Of a stretch of DNA of 64,000 nucleotides, positions 23,601 to 36,042 are shown piece after piece. The stretch comes from Takashimella koratensis (taxonomy: Eukaryota; Basidiomycota; Tremellomycetes; Trichosporonales; Tetragoniomycetaceae), in NCBI GenBank assembly GCA_003116875.1, contig BCKT01000010.1, positions 744,001 to 808,000 of the forward strand, written 5' to 3'. A model generated the notes under the pieces. It had not been told where the DNA came from and made no database searches. It worked only from the letters and a program-made list of their open reading frames with translations. The first letter of the stretch is position 1, and each line of letters opens with the position of its first letter. A program made the position numbers and the translations under genes.

Positions 23601-25440
23601 GGATAGCGGCCTGGATGGTGAGCATGGTGTGCGGGACGAGCGACAAGGATGCAGATGAAGTTGGAGAAGAGATGGATGATGCAGATAAGGAAGGTGTCTC
23701 AGATAACGGGTGGCCAATGGTCCATGCGCAATCCAAGACAACATTCCTCAGACCGAGTCATGATGGCAAGGAGGTGTCGAGGGCACTTACCAGATGCAAC
23801 GAGGTTATCTCGTGGGGGACCCTTGATGTATCGATAAGATTAGGTGCGTGCGGGAGGCGAGGAGTGCGCGATCTAGAAGGAAATGATAAACGGCTGTCCT
23901 GACGACAAATGGAGGGAGGGTAGGGCGGGCGGCAAGGGGAGGAAGGCCTTGGGCAGGGGAGGATGCGTGATGGTGGGATCGGATGGATTGGGATGAGTCG
24001 CGACCCGAGTGCCTTTGCGTTGGGCCAGAGGGCAGGGAGGGCGGGCGAGGAGGGAGGAGGAGGAGGGAGGGAGGGAGGGAGGAAGAGAGACGCAGGCAGG
24101 CAGGGACGGATCAGATGGATGGGATGGGATGGGATGTAGGCGACGGTGGAACGTGGAACGTGGACGAGATGCGCTAGGGGCGGGTGAGGAGTCGTGAGGG
24201 AGGGAAGGTGGGGGGTACTGGAACTGGGCTGGGAGGGGACTGACGAAGCGAGGGGGAAGAGGCCCGGGAGGAAGGCAGTGGAGTGGAGAGGGCGGCGAGG
24301 GTCGGGGGGTCGAGGGCGAGGGGGGAGGGAGGGAGGGAGGGGAGGATGGGAGGGGAGGATGTAATTACTTTTTGGTTCTATTATTTGGGTGTGAATTGGG
24401 TGACGGTGAGACGGGGCGGCGCAAAGGGGGTTGGGGAGGGGGGGAGGGAAGGTGGTGCGCAGGGGCGAGGGAGGGGAAGGTGGGTGGGTGGTGGTGAGGA
24501 AGAAGAGGAAGAGGAAGAGGGAGGGGCTAGAGGATGGTGCGGGTGGGGTGTGTGGTGTGGTGTGGTGTGGTGCGGTGCGGTGCTGGTGTTTGTAATGGAT
24601 GGGAAGGGCCAAGCAGGGGGATGGACCAGCGGCGGAACAGCCTGGCCGCGATGCCGCTGCGAGAATGATGAGAGGGGAAGGAGGGGGGAAGGGAGGGAGG
24701 GGGGGGGAGGGGGCAGGGCGGGGCGTGGGAGGGAGGGGGGCCAGCACGAGGACAAATAGGATTAGGAAAAGGGCAGAGGAGACGCGGGAATCTCACCTGG
24801 GGTTGACCTTGAAAGGGTGCTGGGTGGTGGGTGGTGGATGGTCGGGGTGAGGGTGAGGGTGGTAGTGTGTGGGGGGAAGGAAGGTGGGAGATGAGGAGCG
24901 GTCGGCTGGGTGGGTTGGGTGGTGTCGCTTTTTTAGTTTGGGAAAGGGGGAACGGGGGAACGGGAGGGGACGAGAGGGAGGCAGGGAGGGGCGAGGGAAT
25001 AAAAGAAACAGGGGGACAAGCTAAGGATTAGGAATCGTTGGCGTAGGCGTAGGCGTAGATCGGGCACCGTGCTCACTCATGTACGACGTGGGGGTGGTTA
25101 ACGAGACAGAGAGGGAGTCAACGATGCATGCGGGGATACGGCGACGGCTTTTCTCTCCCTCCCTGCCCCCCCTCCTAACCCCTCCCGTCTCTTTCTCTAC
25201 GCCATGGATGCACCCCTTTCACCCATCTCTACCACCCCCCACCACCTACCTTCAACCACCGCCCGCATTTGGCAATCCCATTCCATAAAGGATACGCTCA
25301 ATACCGGAGCGGAGTAGACCCAACATCATGTGACTTTGCGTATCACCGAAAAACGCCGTGATCTTCACAGCCGTGTGGCAGTAGTTTAACAGTGTGGCAG
25401 AATAGATCTGTGGCAGAGTGGCGGAAACATGGGGTTTAGT
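23601..25440. repeat. G/A-rich low-complexity upstream region
   Basis: The plus strand from about 23900 to 25020 is strongly G/A-rich: long runs of GGGAGG and GGGAGGGAGG, tgggatgggatgggatg near 24118-24136, and gtgtggtgtggtgtggtgcggtgc near 24550-24580. On the HMG transcript strand it is a C/T-rich tract, as expected for a long promoter or leader. A (GGCGTA)3 run is at about 25041-25058. Long antisense frames here (for example 23758-24747) are almost only Pro, Ser and Leu and are composition artefacts. I see no protein-coding gene. Confidence 0.55.
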
Positions 25441-25451
25441 TCCGGTGCAGC

Positions 25452-25484
25452 CACGTGACCCCCACGTGATGTCCCAGCCACGTG
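25452..25484. promoter_or_regulatory. Triple CACGTG E-box cluster
   Basis: Three CACGTG hexamers lie within 33 bp, at 25452-25457, 25463-25468 and 25479-25484. The first two have RTCACGTG flanks on the minus strand (CACGTGAC and CACGTGAT), the form preferred by Cbf1/USF-type bHLH factors; the third is CCACGTGGG. They lie about 440 bp upstream of PIP2 and about 1.9 kb upstream of the HMG gene, so PIP2 is the more likely target (inference). Confidence 0.55.
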
Positions 25485-25922
25485 GGCTCGGGGATCACCG
25501 TCATGTCCAACCGGATCGGCCGGACCTCGCGAGACCACGACCCATGCGGTCAAGTATTCAGCCCTGCCATCGAGTCAAGCCAGCCAGCATGGGCACCACT
25601 TGACGCTTGATAAGATTAGCTCTCAACTTGATTTACCGAGTCGGAACACGTATGAAAAACATTCTATCTTTAGACTGCAACGCTGGCATTTAATATCTGT
25701 CCTCCCCACTCATCGATTTATCCACCTCGAGACGTGTCCTTTTGTTTCCACGTAGGTCGTCTCCTTCACCACGTTGACTACTTCACATCCTTCAATTTTC
25801 TCACATATAACCCCTTTCTCTTTCCACGCCCTTTTCAGCTGTTTAGCCTCCACGCGCGCTCAGCTTCGCTCTCTTCCACCGACTCGATAGCACAACCCGG
25901 CCCATCTTTTTTCGCAATCACA

Positions 25923-28266
25923 ATGTCATCCGAGCCCGCCCTGTCTCCGGCATTCCCACCGGCTCAGCCATACGATCAAGGTTTCCTCCAAGTCTCGGGT
26001 CTCCACACTCTCTCGTTAGTCCTCAACTTGACCTACCCTCTGCTTCTTGGGACATTTGTAGCTGAGCTATACTTGTTTCTAGATACACCCAGTCCGGAAA
26101 CCCGGAGGGCAAACCTCGTGAGCCAATATTCTTGAGTGGTTCAATCCTAGTTTGAACCTATTCTCCCTCGGACCTGGACCTTGCGAGGCTCGAGACTTTG
26201 TGGCCAGACTGATTGACCCGCCTTGATACTGATTGAGCTTGCACTAACCTCCACTAGTCGTCTTCCTACACGGAGGACCGGGCGGTTCCACTTCCCCTAC
26301 CGATACCGTTTACTTTGATCCGGCGGTATACCGAATCGTCATGTTTGACCAGCGCGGGACCGGCAAGTCGACCCCGTACGTCTTGACCTGATCTCAATCT
26401 ACCCTTTGCACCTCGTGCACTTTAGCATCCTTGGGGATTGGTATCGCTTGTGTAGCGCCACTGAAGGTTTCGGTTACAGCCATGCCGAGGTCAAGGAGAA
26501 TACGACCTGGGATCTGGTCGATGATATTGAAAAGTTGCGCAAACACTTGTCGATTGACAAATGGGTCGTCTTTGGTGGATCCTGGTACGTTGAGTCTGTC
26601 TTGCCCCTCACTGTCTGCTATCACGTCATGGTCCAACTCTGCCCCCGATTATCTACTGTCCTCTCGTGTCCCCCAGGTGTCTTCTCGTCTCCTACCACGA
26701 TCCAAACCCCCCTCTTCACTCTATTCCACCATCAACCACTCCAACCCATACTCTCAAACCCATCACTAACCCTTCACAGGGGCTCCACCCTCTCGCTCGC
26801 GTATGCTCAGACCTACCCATCAGTCGTCAAAGCCCTCATCTTACGCGGTATCTTTCTCGTGCGCAAGATTGAGCTCGCTTGGCAGTGTTCCGAAGGCGTA
26901 GGAAGTAAGTTGTCTGGTCCGGGCAAGTCGTGTGCTTCTCCCTTTCTCCCTGAATTCTTTTTGTGTGACGTCGAGGAGTGGTTAAGAACTCGTCACTTCC
27001 TTAGCCTCTTTGCTTTTCTTTCTTCGCAACTATGATTTGATTAAACTGACTCGGACGCAGTGATCTTCCCGGCGGAATGGTACGAACAGTCTCTCTCTCC
27101 TTTCTCCCTTCGCTCTTTCTCCTTTTCCCCTTTTCCCTGTCCTTCTCTTTCCCTCTGTCCTTCCCTTCCTCTCCCCTTCCCCTACTGTCCATATTCCCCC
27201 AATCTTCACCTGACACTCTACTAACCGACCCAACCTGACCTACCCTTTCCCTTTCATCATCTTCCTTCTGTCTCACAGGGAAGCCTACAACGCATTTCTT
27301 CCCGAGAATGAACGCGCCGACCTGGTCAACTCGTATACCGCACGGATCAACTCGCCCGACCCAACTGTCCACCTCCCAGCTGCGAGAGCGTGGAACCTCT
27401 GGGAAGGGAGTATCTCCAAACTCAAGCCTGATCAAGGGTTGAAGGACAGGGTTCATGATGATCATTGGAGTCTGTAAGTACGAACTCCATCTTGCCACTT
27501 CTTCACGACGCAACACTGATACCCCGACCCAGCTCACATGCCCGGCTCGAAGCGCATTACTTCCACAGCGGAGCGTGGCTTCGTGAGGGCCAACTGATCG
27601 AGAAAGACAGTATCGACAAGATGTAAGTGGCTTGGTCTTTTTTCTTCCACTTTCACTTTCACCAAGCAAGGTGGACAAACCGATCTCTGGCGATTGATCA
27701 GTTGTTGTGGTGATCGAGCAATCACTGATTCACGGTTCCGTCTCTGCCTTTCTCTTCTTCATCATTCTTATGGGGGGTTCTTATCCACTTCTGCTTGATT
27801 CCTTGACGACCACGAACAGTCGACACATCCCATGCACGATCGTTCAAGGGCACTACGACGTTTGCTGCCCCGTAAGTCAAACCCCTTCCTTTCCGCGTAC
27901 CAATCGACCTTTAACCCAAGACCTTTACCCACTCTAACGTTTTTTTCTTTTTCTTTCTCCCAGCCGAAATCCGCATACGACCTAAACAAAGCTTGGCCTG
28001 AATCCACGTTACACTGGGTTTGGGACGCTGGACACTCTGCGAAAGAGCCAGGGATGCTAAGTCGACTCGTAGAGGTAAGTCTAACACCAACCCATACTCA
28101 GCTATTTCTTGACTGGTGCAATGGGCGTTGTCTACCCGCCACTTGACGGGGATCATCGTCTCGTCGATTAAATCGCCTGCATTCAACGCATTTCTCTCAT
28201 TGTTATACGCTGACTGGGTTCTTCCATTCTTCTCGACAGGCCGCAAAGGAGTACTCTAGCCTCTGA
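25923..28266 (+). CDS. Proline iminopeptidase, alpha/beta hydrolase (paralog 2)
   Basis: This multi-exon S33 peptidase starts with MSSEPALSPAFPPAQPYDQG. Exons join to give SGNPEGKPLVFLHGGPGG, VYRIVMFDQRGTGKSTP (intact DQRG), ENTTWDLVDDIEKLRKHL, the nucleophile [37 protein letters not shown] (Asp) and WDAGHSAKEPG (His). The final exon encodes AAKEYSSL and stop at 28264-28266. All catalytic residues are present. Compared with PIP1, HGGPGG is in one exon with VFL (no microexon) and the DQRG Asp is kept. Several introns are long for this window (up to about 190 nt). The triple E-box lies upstream. It converges with the next gene, with about 230 bp between stops. Confidence 0.9.
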
Positions 28267-28494
28267 CCGCTCACCGCGCGTCCAAGTTGCTTTCACACTC
28301 CCAGTTTCTCTCCCTTCCGTTTCTCACTATCTCTCCCTCTTGCTCAGTCGAAATCTACAAACGTACGATCTTATCCGTACATAGAGTGACTACAATGCAA
28401 AGAATTCATATAACGCCTGATGCAATCAAAAATATACAATACTGTACAACCTAATCCTTTATCCTCTGGCCACTTGCCGGCCCAGTCTCTGCGA

Positions 28495-30350
28495 CTACAA
28501 TTCCCTAACGCCCCTCTCCACTCTCGCACCAGGGACAACGGCCATCTCCTCTCCCCCTCCTTTCAGCCCCTTTCCCAACCTCCTCACAGCTCCCTCCAAC
28601 ATCCCCTGAGCCTCCTCGTCCATGTTCAACACTTTGCCCAATCTACCCACATCTATTCTACTCATCGATTTTCTAAGCGCGTCGATATCGCCCACGAGGA
28701 AGGTTCGCTCACTTTGCCTCTCGTCTGAAGCGGCGAGTGGTTCACTTGCCTCGGATGTCTCTGGAGTAGGCGCGTACGAGTCGGAGGTTGGTCGAGAGGG
28801 AAGGGTATTTTCAAAGAGGGGTTTACTCCATGCCCATGCTCGGGAATAAGCACAAGACGCAGCCGCCTTTCCTATCGCTCTAAGATCGATCCTAACGCTC
28901 TCGACTTCGCCTTCGCTGACCCTATTGGCATTCTCCACGGTCTCACTCAATTGTTCGCAGAGTTCAGAGAGGCGGAGAAGGACAGGTCGGTGGAGACCGA
29001 AGCTTGATGTGGAGTAGATCAGGGGCGTCAAGGCACCTAAGCCACGAGAGATACAGTCAGCTTTATGTGTATAGAAGCATTGTCGATTGATGTGGATAGA
29101 AGGGAATATAGATACATAGATAGAGAGTTCATAGATAGACTCACTTTGCTTGTCGCCTGCAAACACCAAGGCATCGGAACATGTCGCTGCCATAGCGGCA
29201 TTAGGTCCTTTCCACTATCCCTCGTTAGCGATGAACATCACCGTCCATCATCTATCCCATCTCACTCATCTACCCTCTCTCATCCGTTTTTCTTCCCTCT
29301 TAGCCTCATGGTAAAAGCCAAAAAAAAAAAAAAAAAAAAAAAAAAACTCAACTCACAGCAGTCTTCCCGGCCCTCGCTAGTCTTCCGGCCCACTCTACAT
29401 CCCCTGCTCGAAGAGCAGCGACGATCCCGGTCTCGAGTACTTCACGACCTAGGCCACCGAGGGACTTGGAGTCGTCGTACCCGGCCGTGACGAGCGCTAA
29501 GATGGACGTGGGGTCTAGTGTTGGGTGTTGGGTGAGGGATGAGGATAGGGAGGATGCGGAGGGGATGGAGGGGGTGGAGGAGGAAGAGCCTGCGAAGAGG
29601 TGTGCAGTCGTGATGTACTCTGCACAGGAAGGAAGGGGCGAAGGGGCCAAGGTGGTCGTGAGAGGAAAGGCGAAGAGGAGGAAGAAGTCAGCACGAAGTT
29701 GGAGAGAATAGGTAAGAGGTAATTTACGTACCAAGCGTTTGACGGTCGACTTTTGCTCTTGATCCAGCTGAAGAACTAGCAGCAGCACGCATCGATTCTC
29801 CTTCTTCCTTCAACCACTAAAATCAAATTTATCAGTCCCAAGTCATCACCCTTCACCTTTCACCCATGACCCATGACCCATGACCCATGGCCCATAACAC
29901 ACCACCCTCCACAAAATACACAGACCCAGGCTCAAACCTTCTACTCACGCCTCGTTCGGTATACGCGTGGTCCGTCTTATACTCTTCCCTCGACCTCTTG
30001 ACCGCTTCTTCAATACGGATCCGCCTCGCTTCTGCGCGAGTGGTCTTGTCAATCGCCAGTGTGTCGAGGTCGGGCGTCGTCACTGCACCTGCACTTGCAC
30101 TTGCGCTTGCACTTGCACTTGCGTCTGCGTCTGCGTCTGCGTTTGCGTTTGTGGTGGATGGAGGTAGAGGAGGAGGGGGTTTTGGTGTACCGATAGGCGT
30201 AGCGTGCTCGTCTGACCTCGCGAGGGTAAAGTAGTTGCCCGAAGTCGCGGTCTCATTCAACACCTCCTCTCGACTAGTCGATGAGTCCAACTCTCCATGT
30301 ACCACATTAGACAGTCCTACTTGACCTGATTGTTTTGCTTGGTCCGACAT
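28495..30350 (-). CDS. Unrecognised protein with Ala/Asp/Ser repeat
   Basis: Five exons join in phase. Exon 1 starts at ATG 30350 (MSDQAKQSGQVGLSNVVHGE) and ends ...HAYTERG at a GTGAGT donor. Exon 2 encodes WLKEEGESMRAAASSSAGSR. Exon 3 starts EYITTAHLFAGSSS. Exon 4 encodes WKGPNAAMAATCSDALVFAG. Exon 5 starts SALTPLIYSTSSFGLHRPVL and runs to the stop at 28495. About 430 residues, largely helical and Ala/Leu/Ser-rich after the low-complexity start, with a basic ARRIRIEEAVKRSREEY helix. There is no signal peptide or membrane segment. I do not recognise the family. Exon 1 holds a hexanucleotide repeat encoding (AD)n(AS)n, and the intron after exon 3 holds a 27-nt A run (plus strand). Confidence 0.7.
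29320..29346. repeat. 27-nt A homopolymer in an intron
   Basis: An uninterrupted A27 run on the plus strand (T27 on the transcribed strand) lies just inside the donor of an intron of the 28495-30350 gene. The length is likely to vary between strains and sequencing runs. Confidence 0.9.
30085..30150. repeat. Imperfect hexanucleotide repeat in coding sequence
   Basis: Tandem TGCACT/TGCGTC/TGCGTT-type hexamers, about ten copies, are read on the minus strand as alternating Ala-Asp then Ala-Ser. The repeat is in frame, so copy-number change would not break the protein. Confidence 0.8.
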
Positions 30351-30842
30351 CGGGGAGCCAGGGAGGTACACAGAGTTGCGGTCGATATAGGTTGGTATAG
30401 ACGTTGCAAGTGGAAGACGAACCAAAGAACAGGACGAGGAAGTGGTCGAAATCTCATTTGTTTCTTCACGGACAAGCCGCCGATCTCCGTCGTTCTGCCT
30501 TGTCGGCGGAGGGTCAGCCCGACTCCGAGGCATCGACCCAGTCGATCAGTCTGCTGCCGAGGGCCGCCGAGATCGCAACGATGCTCTCAACCAGGTCCAG
30601 TCCCCATCCATGCAGTGCACATTATTCATCATTAAGCAGGACATGGCGTCGTTGATACAGTATATAGCACAGACATGACCAACCCTCTCTCTTTCTCTGA
30701 CTCTGGGGGATACGGATTAAAGATAAACTACTACACCACTGTACAGATCTGACAACTGATTTGAGAGCAGAGCAGAGAACCGAAGGAAATGATCTATGAA
30801 AGTCATGTACACTTGGAGTCATGGATTGATATGGTCGAGATT
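30351..30842. other. Intergenic, between two minus-strand genes
   Basis: This is the promoter of the 28495-30350 gene and the 3' flank of the RING ligase gene. I see no gene and no strong motif. Confidence 0.35.
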
Positions 30843-33800
30843 TTACACGATCGAGGGGTCGGAGAGGGTCGTGGATGGGCCGGCGGCGATATCGGGCTGA
30901 GGGGTAGCGGTGTGCTCCGAAACGGGCTGACTAGCTTCGGTCCCAGTCGAGCGCGAATTCGTCGATACCACACCACTCGCTGGTACCTCAGGCACAGGTG
31001 CGACCGCAGCGGCCGCATCAACCGCATCAACGACCGGATTCGCAGGGTTCAATTCCACGCCAAGCCAAAGATGCGTCATATCCGCCGCCGGGGAACATAT
31101 CGCTCCTTTTGCCTTTCGAATGAAGGCAATCACCGCCATATCGCGTCGACACATCGGGCACGTCGTGGGTGCCGAGAGCGACGTGAGCCAGGCCTACCAT
31201 TAAAAGAAAGGAAGAGTCTCAGCGAGGTCTATATCGTTGAACTGCCGGATAAGGGGTTGGAGTGTCGGGTTGGAGACTTTACTCACCTCGAGGCAACCGG
31301 TGTGGAACATGTGCTTGCACGGGGTCGTCGTAACTTTTGCGTCTGCCTCGTACTGCAAAACCAACATCAGCTCCTACCCTTATCCCGATTCTCGTTCCAA
31401 TCCTACTCACATCATCTTGACAAATCGGGCACGCGGCATCCTTGACAACCTCATCCACTCCTTCCCACTCGCTCTTCTCCAAGACCTTGTGTACCAAACT
31501 CTGTTTCGTCGGTGGAGGCATTCTAACCACGAATTTCTTGATATTCTCTAGTACAGCCAACTGCTCAGCTCTCGACATGCCGTCGACGAAACACATAGGT
31601 AGGCCGGCGGAGTAGGCGAGTGCGGCGGCGCTGAGTGCGCGGCTACCGTGAGGTCCCTGTGGAAGGTGAGGAGGGTGGGCGAGATGGGATCCTGGCGGTG
31701 GGAGAGTGAGACCTCCAAAGCCCGCGGTGTGACCAGCAAGCGCGCCATTGTTAAAGTAAGGATGTCCATAACTGGCTCGGTCGTAGTCGTTCCCTCCTCC
31801 GAGCCCATGGGTCCAGAAGCCCGCAGGAGGTGGCTGCCACGGATCCCGAGGCGGCGGGACAGTGGCCTCACCAGTCGTACCTGTTCCTGTCGTCCGCATC
31901 GCTCGGAGCGCGCGGTTCTCCTCTATCCTCGCTCGTGCCGTTCGGACCATATCCCCAAACTCGATCGAGCTCGGGGCCGGGGTAGACGAGCTGGGCGTTT
32001 CCCCCGGGTAAGGGTACCGTCGCCACGATGGTCGTTCCCGATCGCGTTCGGTACGTTCGTGCGTGCGGGTTGGAGCGATCTGACCAGGTGCTAGCGGGGC
32101 AGGCGGGGCAGCATACCTCGTGTCCCCCGCGGATGCCGCGAAATCAGTCATGTATCGCCAGTGGAACGGCGGGGTGCGGACCTCCCGCCTCCTTCTCTCC
32201 TCTGCTTCGGCGTGGGCGGCGGCGGTGATGTTGGCTTCACGCGTCGAGCTAGAGCTGGGGGGCCACCACTCGTCTTGCGACGTGGCGTCCTCGCTCGACG
32301 AGTCCGAGACTAAAGGCGCTCGAGTCGACCCAATCGTATCAGGTACATACCACGACGCAGCCAGTTCCGCAGTCGACCCGGGGATACCTTGAGAGCTCGA
32401 CCCATCAATTTCGCGAGGGTTGAACACTCTCGGGCGCCGCCACTCGCTATCAAACGTCGTTACTCGGGACTGGTTATCCATCTGCTCGATCGCGTCCCTG
32501 GGACCTGTGGTCGCTGTGTTGGTCGTATCGATAGGAATGAGACGACTGCCCCATCCTGCACCCTCCAGCTCTGCCTGGGCCACTGCGTCCGGGTGACGCA
32601 GCTGCGCCTCCCGGTCAGGCGGAGATGACGGTCCGAACTCGGCTTCCAGATGCGTAGGCAAACCAGTGAGGAGGTTGTACCCGTGCGTTCCATACATTGT
32701 GACTTCGTCGTTTCCGCGCCCAAACACCATCCCGTTCGATTCGGGTCGACTTTGTTCTCCGACGCTCCGCAGGGCTTGGGCTCGATGTCGGTTCTGTTCC
32801 TCCAGCCTCGCGAGGAGGGCGGGCGAGAACCCACGCGGCCCAGCAGGGTCGGTATCGGGATCGGTCGAGGACGAACCAAGGTCATCCACTTCTCCCCATT
32901 GCGCGCGGATCGAGGCGGATCCAGAGGCGACTGATCGAGGCCGGCGGTAAATGTCCATCATCGTGGGCTCGCCCTCGGGCCCGATTCGGCTGGGCTCCAT
33001 ATCGTCGGGCAACCACCGGCGTCGCTGCCTTCGCTGCGCCTCGAGCCAGTCGCTGAACCCAAACAAGTCGGAAGGGTACGTTTGCTGACCGTTCCTTGCG
33101 TCCCACCTACTTCCACTGGCCGTACTCTCCCCCTGATTCCGGCTTTGCTCCCCCCGATTCCTGGCGCTCTCAGACTGGACTCGATCGCTTTCCGCCGCCG
33201 CCAACCTATCCCTATATTGTTCCATCTGATCCAACACCGCTCTGGTCTCGGCGTTTCGTCCACTCGACCACGACGGCCTCTGTCCCGTCGCTACCCCTCT
33301 GAGATAATTACGCCTAAACTCTGCCTCTGCCTGTTCAGCTTCGGACCTTGGTGCGTTGGAGAGCGGCGACGACGGATCGGGGCGATGCGACTGCGCTTGG
33401 GCTAGGTCCTGTACACGACGGAAGAGACCACCATCAGACTGTTCTATCCCATCTGGAGGCATAGTAAGCTGTGCCGGTCCAGAGCCCCAATCCCCTCGAC
33501 GCTCGGCGACCGCGCGGCGTTGTTCCCTCTGCTCCGAGGCGATTCGGCGCGCGCCCTGAGCAATCCGGAACATCGGGTCGTCGGCGCTCGACAGTTCGTC
33601 GATTTGATCAGGCGCAAGAGGTACATCAACTGTCGCACGTGCTGCCAATCTTGCAGCGCGTTGTCGTTCTCGCTGACGCTCTCGTTCGTCTTCTTCCGCG
33701 GCTTCTCGGTTTCGTTCACGCTCGGCGAGCTGGTTGAAATCTTGCCCATGTCGACGGGCAAACCACTCCCTGTACCCAGCCGAGCTCGTGACGCTCCCAA

Positions 33801-36042
33801 AGCCAAACGAGTCGTCCGGGGCCCCCTGCGGTCGCGCCTCGGTGCTCGAGCTCGAGCTGGGTGCAGCAATGGCCGGGTTAGACGTCGCCGCCGAGGAGTT
33901 TGCGATCGCGCTCGACGCATCGCTGGTACGCGGGACGTGTCCCAACATCGTAGCGCTTCCCCACATTCGCCTTTCCGCATCCTGAGCCCCTTGAGAAGGC
34001 CCACCCACGTGCTCCCTTGCCCGCTGGCGGGTGAGTGACGGCGGGGTCGGGACGCGATACGGTTCCGCTGACTCTGCTCGTTCCTGCTGAGAACTGGCAC
34101 GGAGAAGCGGTGCCGGTGTCGGTCTTGTTGGAGTTTGCCACAGTTCCGCGAGGATCGTTCCTGGGCTTCGGGGTCGGGGGGTAACCGAGCTACTCCCTGC
34201 GGCGTCTGATCCGAGGTTGGGGATGGGCGAGACAGGTCTCCTCCGCCTCGAGCTGTTGGCGGCTCCCGACTCGTCAGACGTTGGCGAGACATTCGATGAG
34301 GTAGTGGCGGTGGCAGTGGCTGTGCGCAGCGCGTCGAGCCTCGCGATACGTTCCGTCAAGATTCTGGCCCGTTGAGCTGCTCGAACCGCGGCCGCTTCAG
34401 CCATCTCGTGTACCCCGTTCCCGGTGCTACCGTGCGAAGAGGACAACACGGTGCGCTCGCCTGGTTGAGGGTACCGCATGGGTTCAGATCGGGCAACCCC
34501 GTCGCGGTCAGTCTCACCCTCGTGTTCACGATGACGCGAGGCCGCGGCGTGTTGTGGGAAACCAGAGGTCGACCCGACTCGATATCCCGAGCGTGAAGCC
34601 GCGTCAGGCAGGGGTTGTCGACTGCTGTTTCCTGACCCTTCCGCGCCAGTGTTTTGTGCCCAGGCCGGAAGATCAAACGAGAACATGTGAGGGGTAGGCG
34701 GCGAGTTTCGAGGCGGAGGTACTGTTGGCTCGTTATGAGGCAATGTGAAAACCGGGTCTCGATCTCCACGGTTCAACCCTCCTATCCTCCCTGATCCCAA
34801 TCCATTCTCGTCCGTCCTCTCGCGCGCAGCTGCGCGGATCGCTGCCCGTCGTTCTGCGATCAGCCGACCGATCGAGCGAGACCGCTGCAAGCTATGGTCT
34901 GCAAAATCGGTCAGCCCGGCTAGCCGGCTAGTGCTGCCCTGAGCCGGGGCAGTGGAAAAGGCTGAGAAATGGTTGGCTCGAGTGGAGGTGACGTCGTCAG
35001 AATGACTTCGGCTGGCGTCCACGGCGACAGGTCGGATGCTGAAAGGTGAGGGACGAGCATCATTTCGAACATTGTATGTCGGGCCAAGGTCGTTCCAGAT
35101 ATTATCTGCAAAGGATGTAAACCTCTCAGCTTCGAGTTGTGGGTCGGTGGTGCCGGAATCGGAGGCCGTGCGGGTAGCTGGTCCAGCTGCAGCCGCGGCT
35201 GCGTTGGCGTCACCGGAAGTACTGGCCAAGGGCACCAGCTGCGCACGTTGTGGGGAGAGCACGGGCTGAGCGGGGGAAAGCTGCGAAGCCGTCGGAGCCG
35301 TGGGGATCGATACGGGCCTCGCGCGCCGACTCCATCGCGATGTCGGGGTGAACGTGACTTGATCGGTGGGTGAAGCGGGTGCGCTGCCTGCTCTGATAGT
35401 ACGAGAAGACGACGTAGTTTCAGTCTCCAGTCGACCTGATTGCGGAACGACGGTCTCTGTGTCTGCTGGCTCATCCACGTCCATCCGATCATCCTGCTCG
35501 TCGTCCACCATCATCGTGATTGTAGACGGTCTGCGGAGTCGACTACTGCTCGCTGTGCTCGGTCCTGCTTCGTCTGACGGTGAGAAGCCCACGAGGTCCG
35601 CGGTGTGCGGGAAGCTCTTGACTCGGGTTATCCGTCCAGACCCACTGGTGCCAATCTCGACGGGCGCGGTGGGACGAGGGGTCGGCGCCTGTGTCGTGAG
35701 TCCCGAGGACGATGCGGTCGATGCGAGGGTGAGAGAAGGGAGCGAGGTGAAGCTACGAGTCGGCGAGGGCCGAAGCGACGCAGAGACGTGAGAGAGCGCT
35801 TCGTCGTCATCCGAGTCAGCGGTGGATCCAATCGACCCACGCGGGCTGAATCCAGCGGCTTGACGACTGCTGCTTCCGCCCGAGGTCCCCTGGGTGGCAG
35901 GAGGGCAGCACATCATGGGTAAAGGCGGAGCATGATGGTATGGCGGCGAGCGGCTGCTAGGTGACTGCGGGAACGGGTCGGGCTCAAGCGGACGTTCAGG
36001 CGAGTGCGCCGGGTGGCGAATGACCAATGGTGAGGACGACAT
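30843..36042 (-). CDS. Very large disordered RING-H2 E3 ubiquitin ligase
   Basis: The first exon runs from ATG 36042 (MSSSPLVIRHPAHSPERPLE) to 31411 without an intron; then exons 31352-31287 (22 codons) and 31193-30843. About 1,680 residues. Nearly the whole N-terminal 1,500 residues are Ser/Pro/Arg/Glu-rich and predicted disordered, with short Arg-rich helices (ERRAAIRAAARERT). The only clear fold is the C-terminal RING-H2: CPICQDDYEADAKVTTTPC, then KHMFHTGCLEAWL and CPMCRRD, a full C3H2C3 set split by two introns. The tail is Ala/Pro/Ser-rich. The frame is open upstream to a GTG at 36117, and a spliced upstream exon (37276 to about 37015) is possible. A RING beside long disorder recalls nuclear quality-control ligases such as San1, by analogy only. 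Confidence 0.85.

Noticed and set aside
23758..24747. Long minus-strand open frame of 329 codons
   Set aside because: It is almost only Pro, Ser, Leu and His and results from the C/T-rich strand of the low-complexity tract. It has no motif, no splice support and no ATG context.
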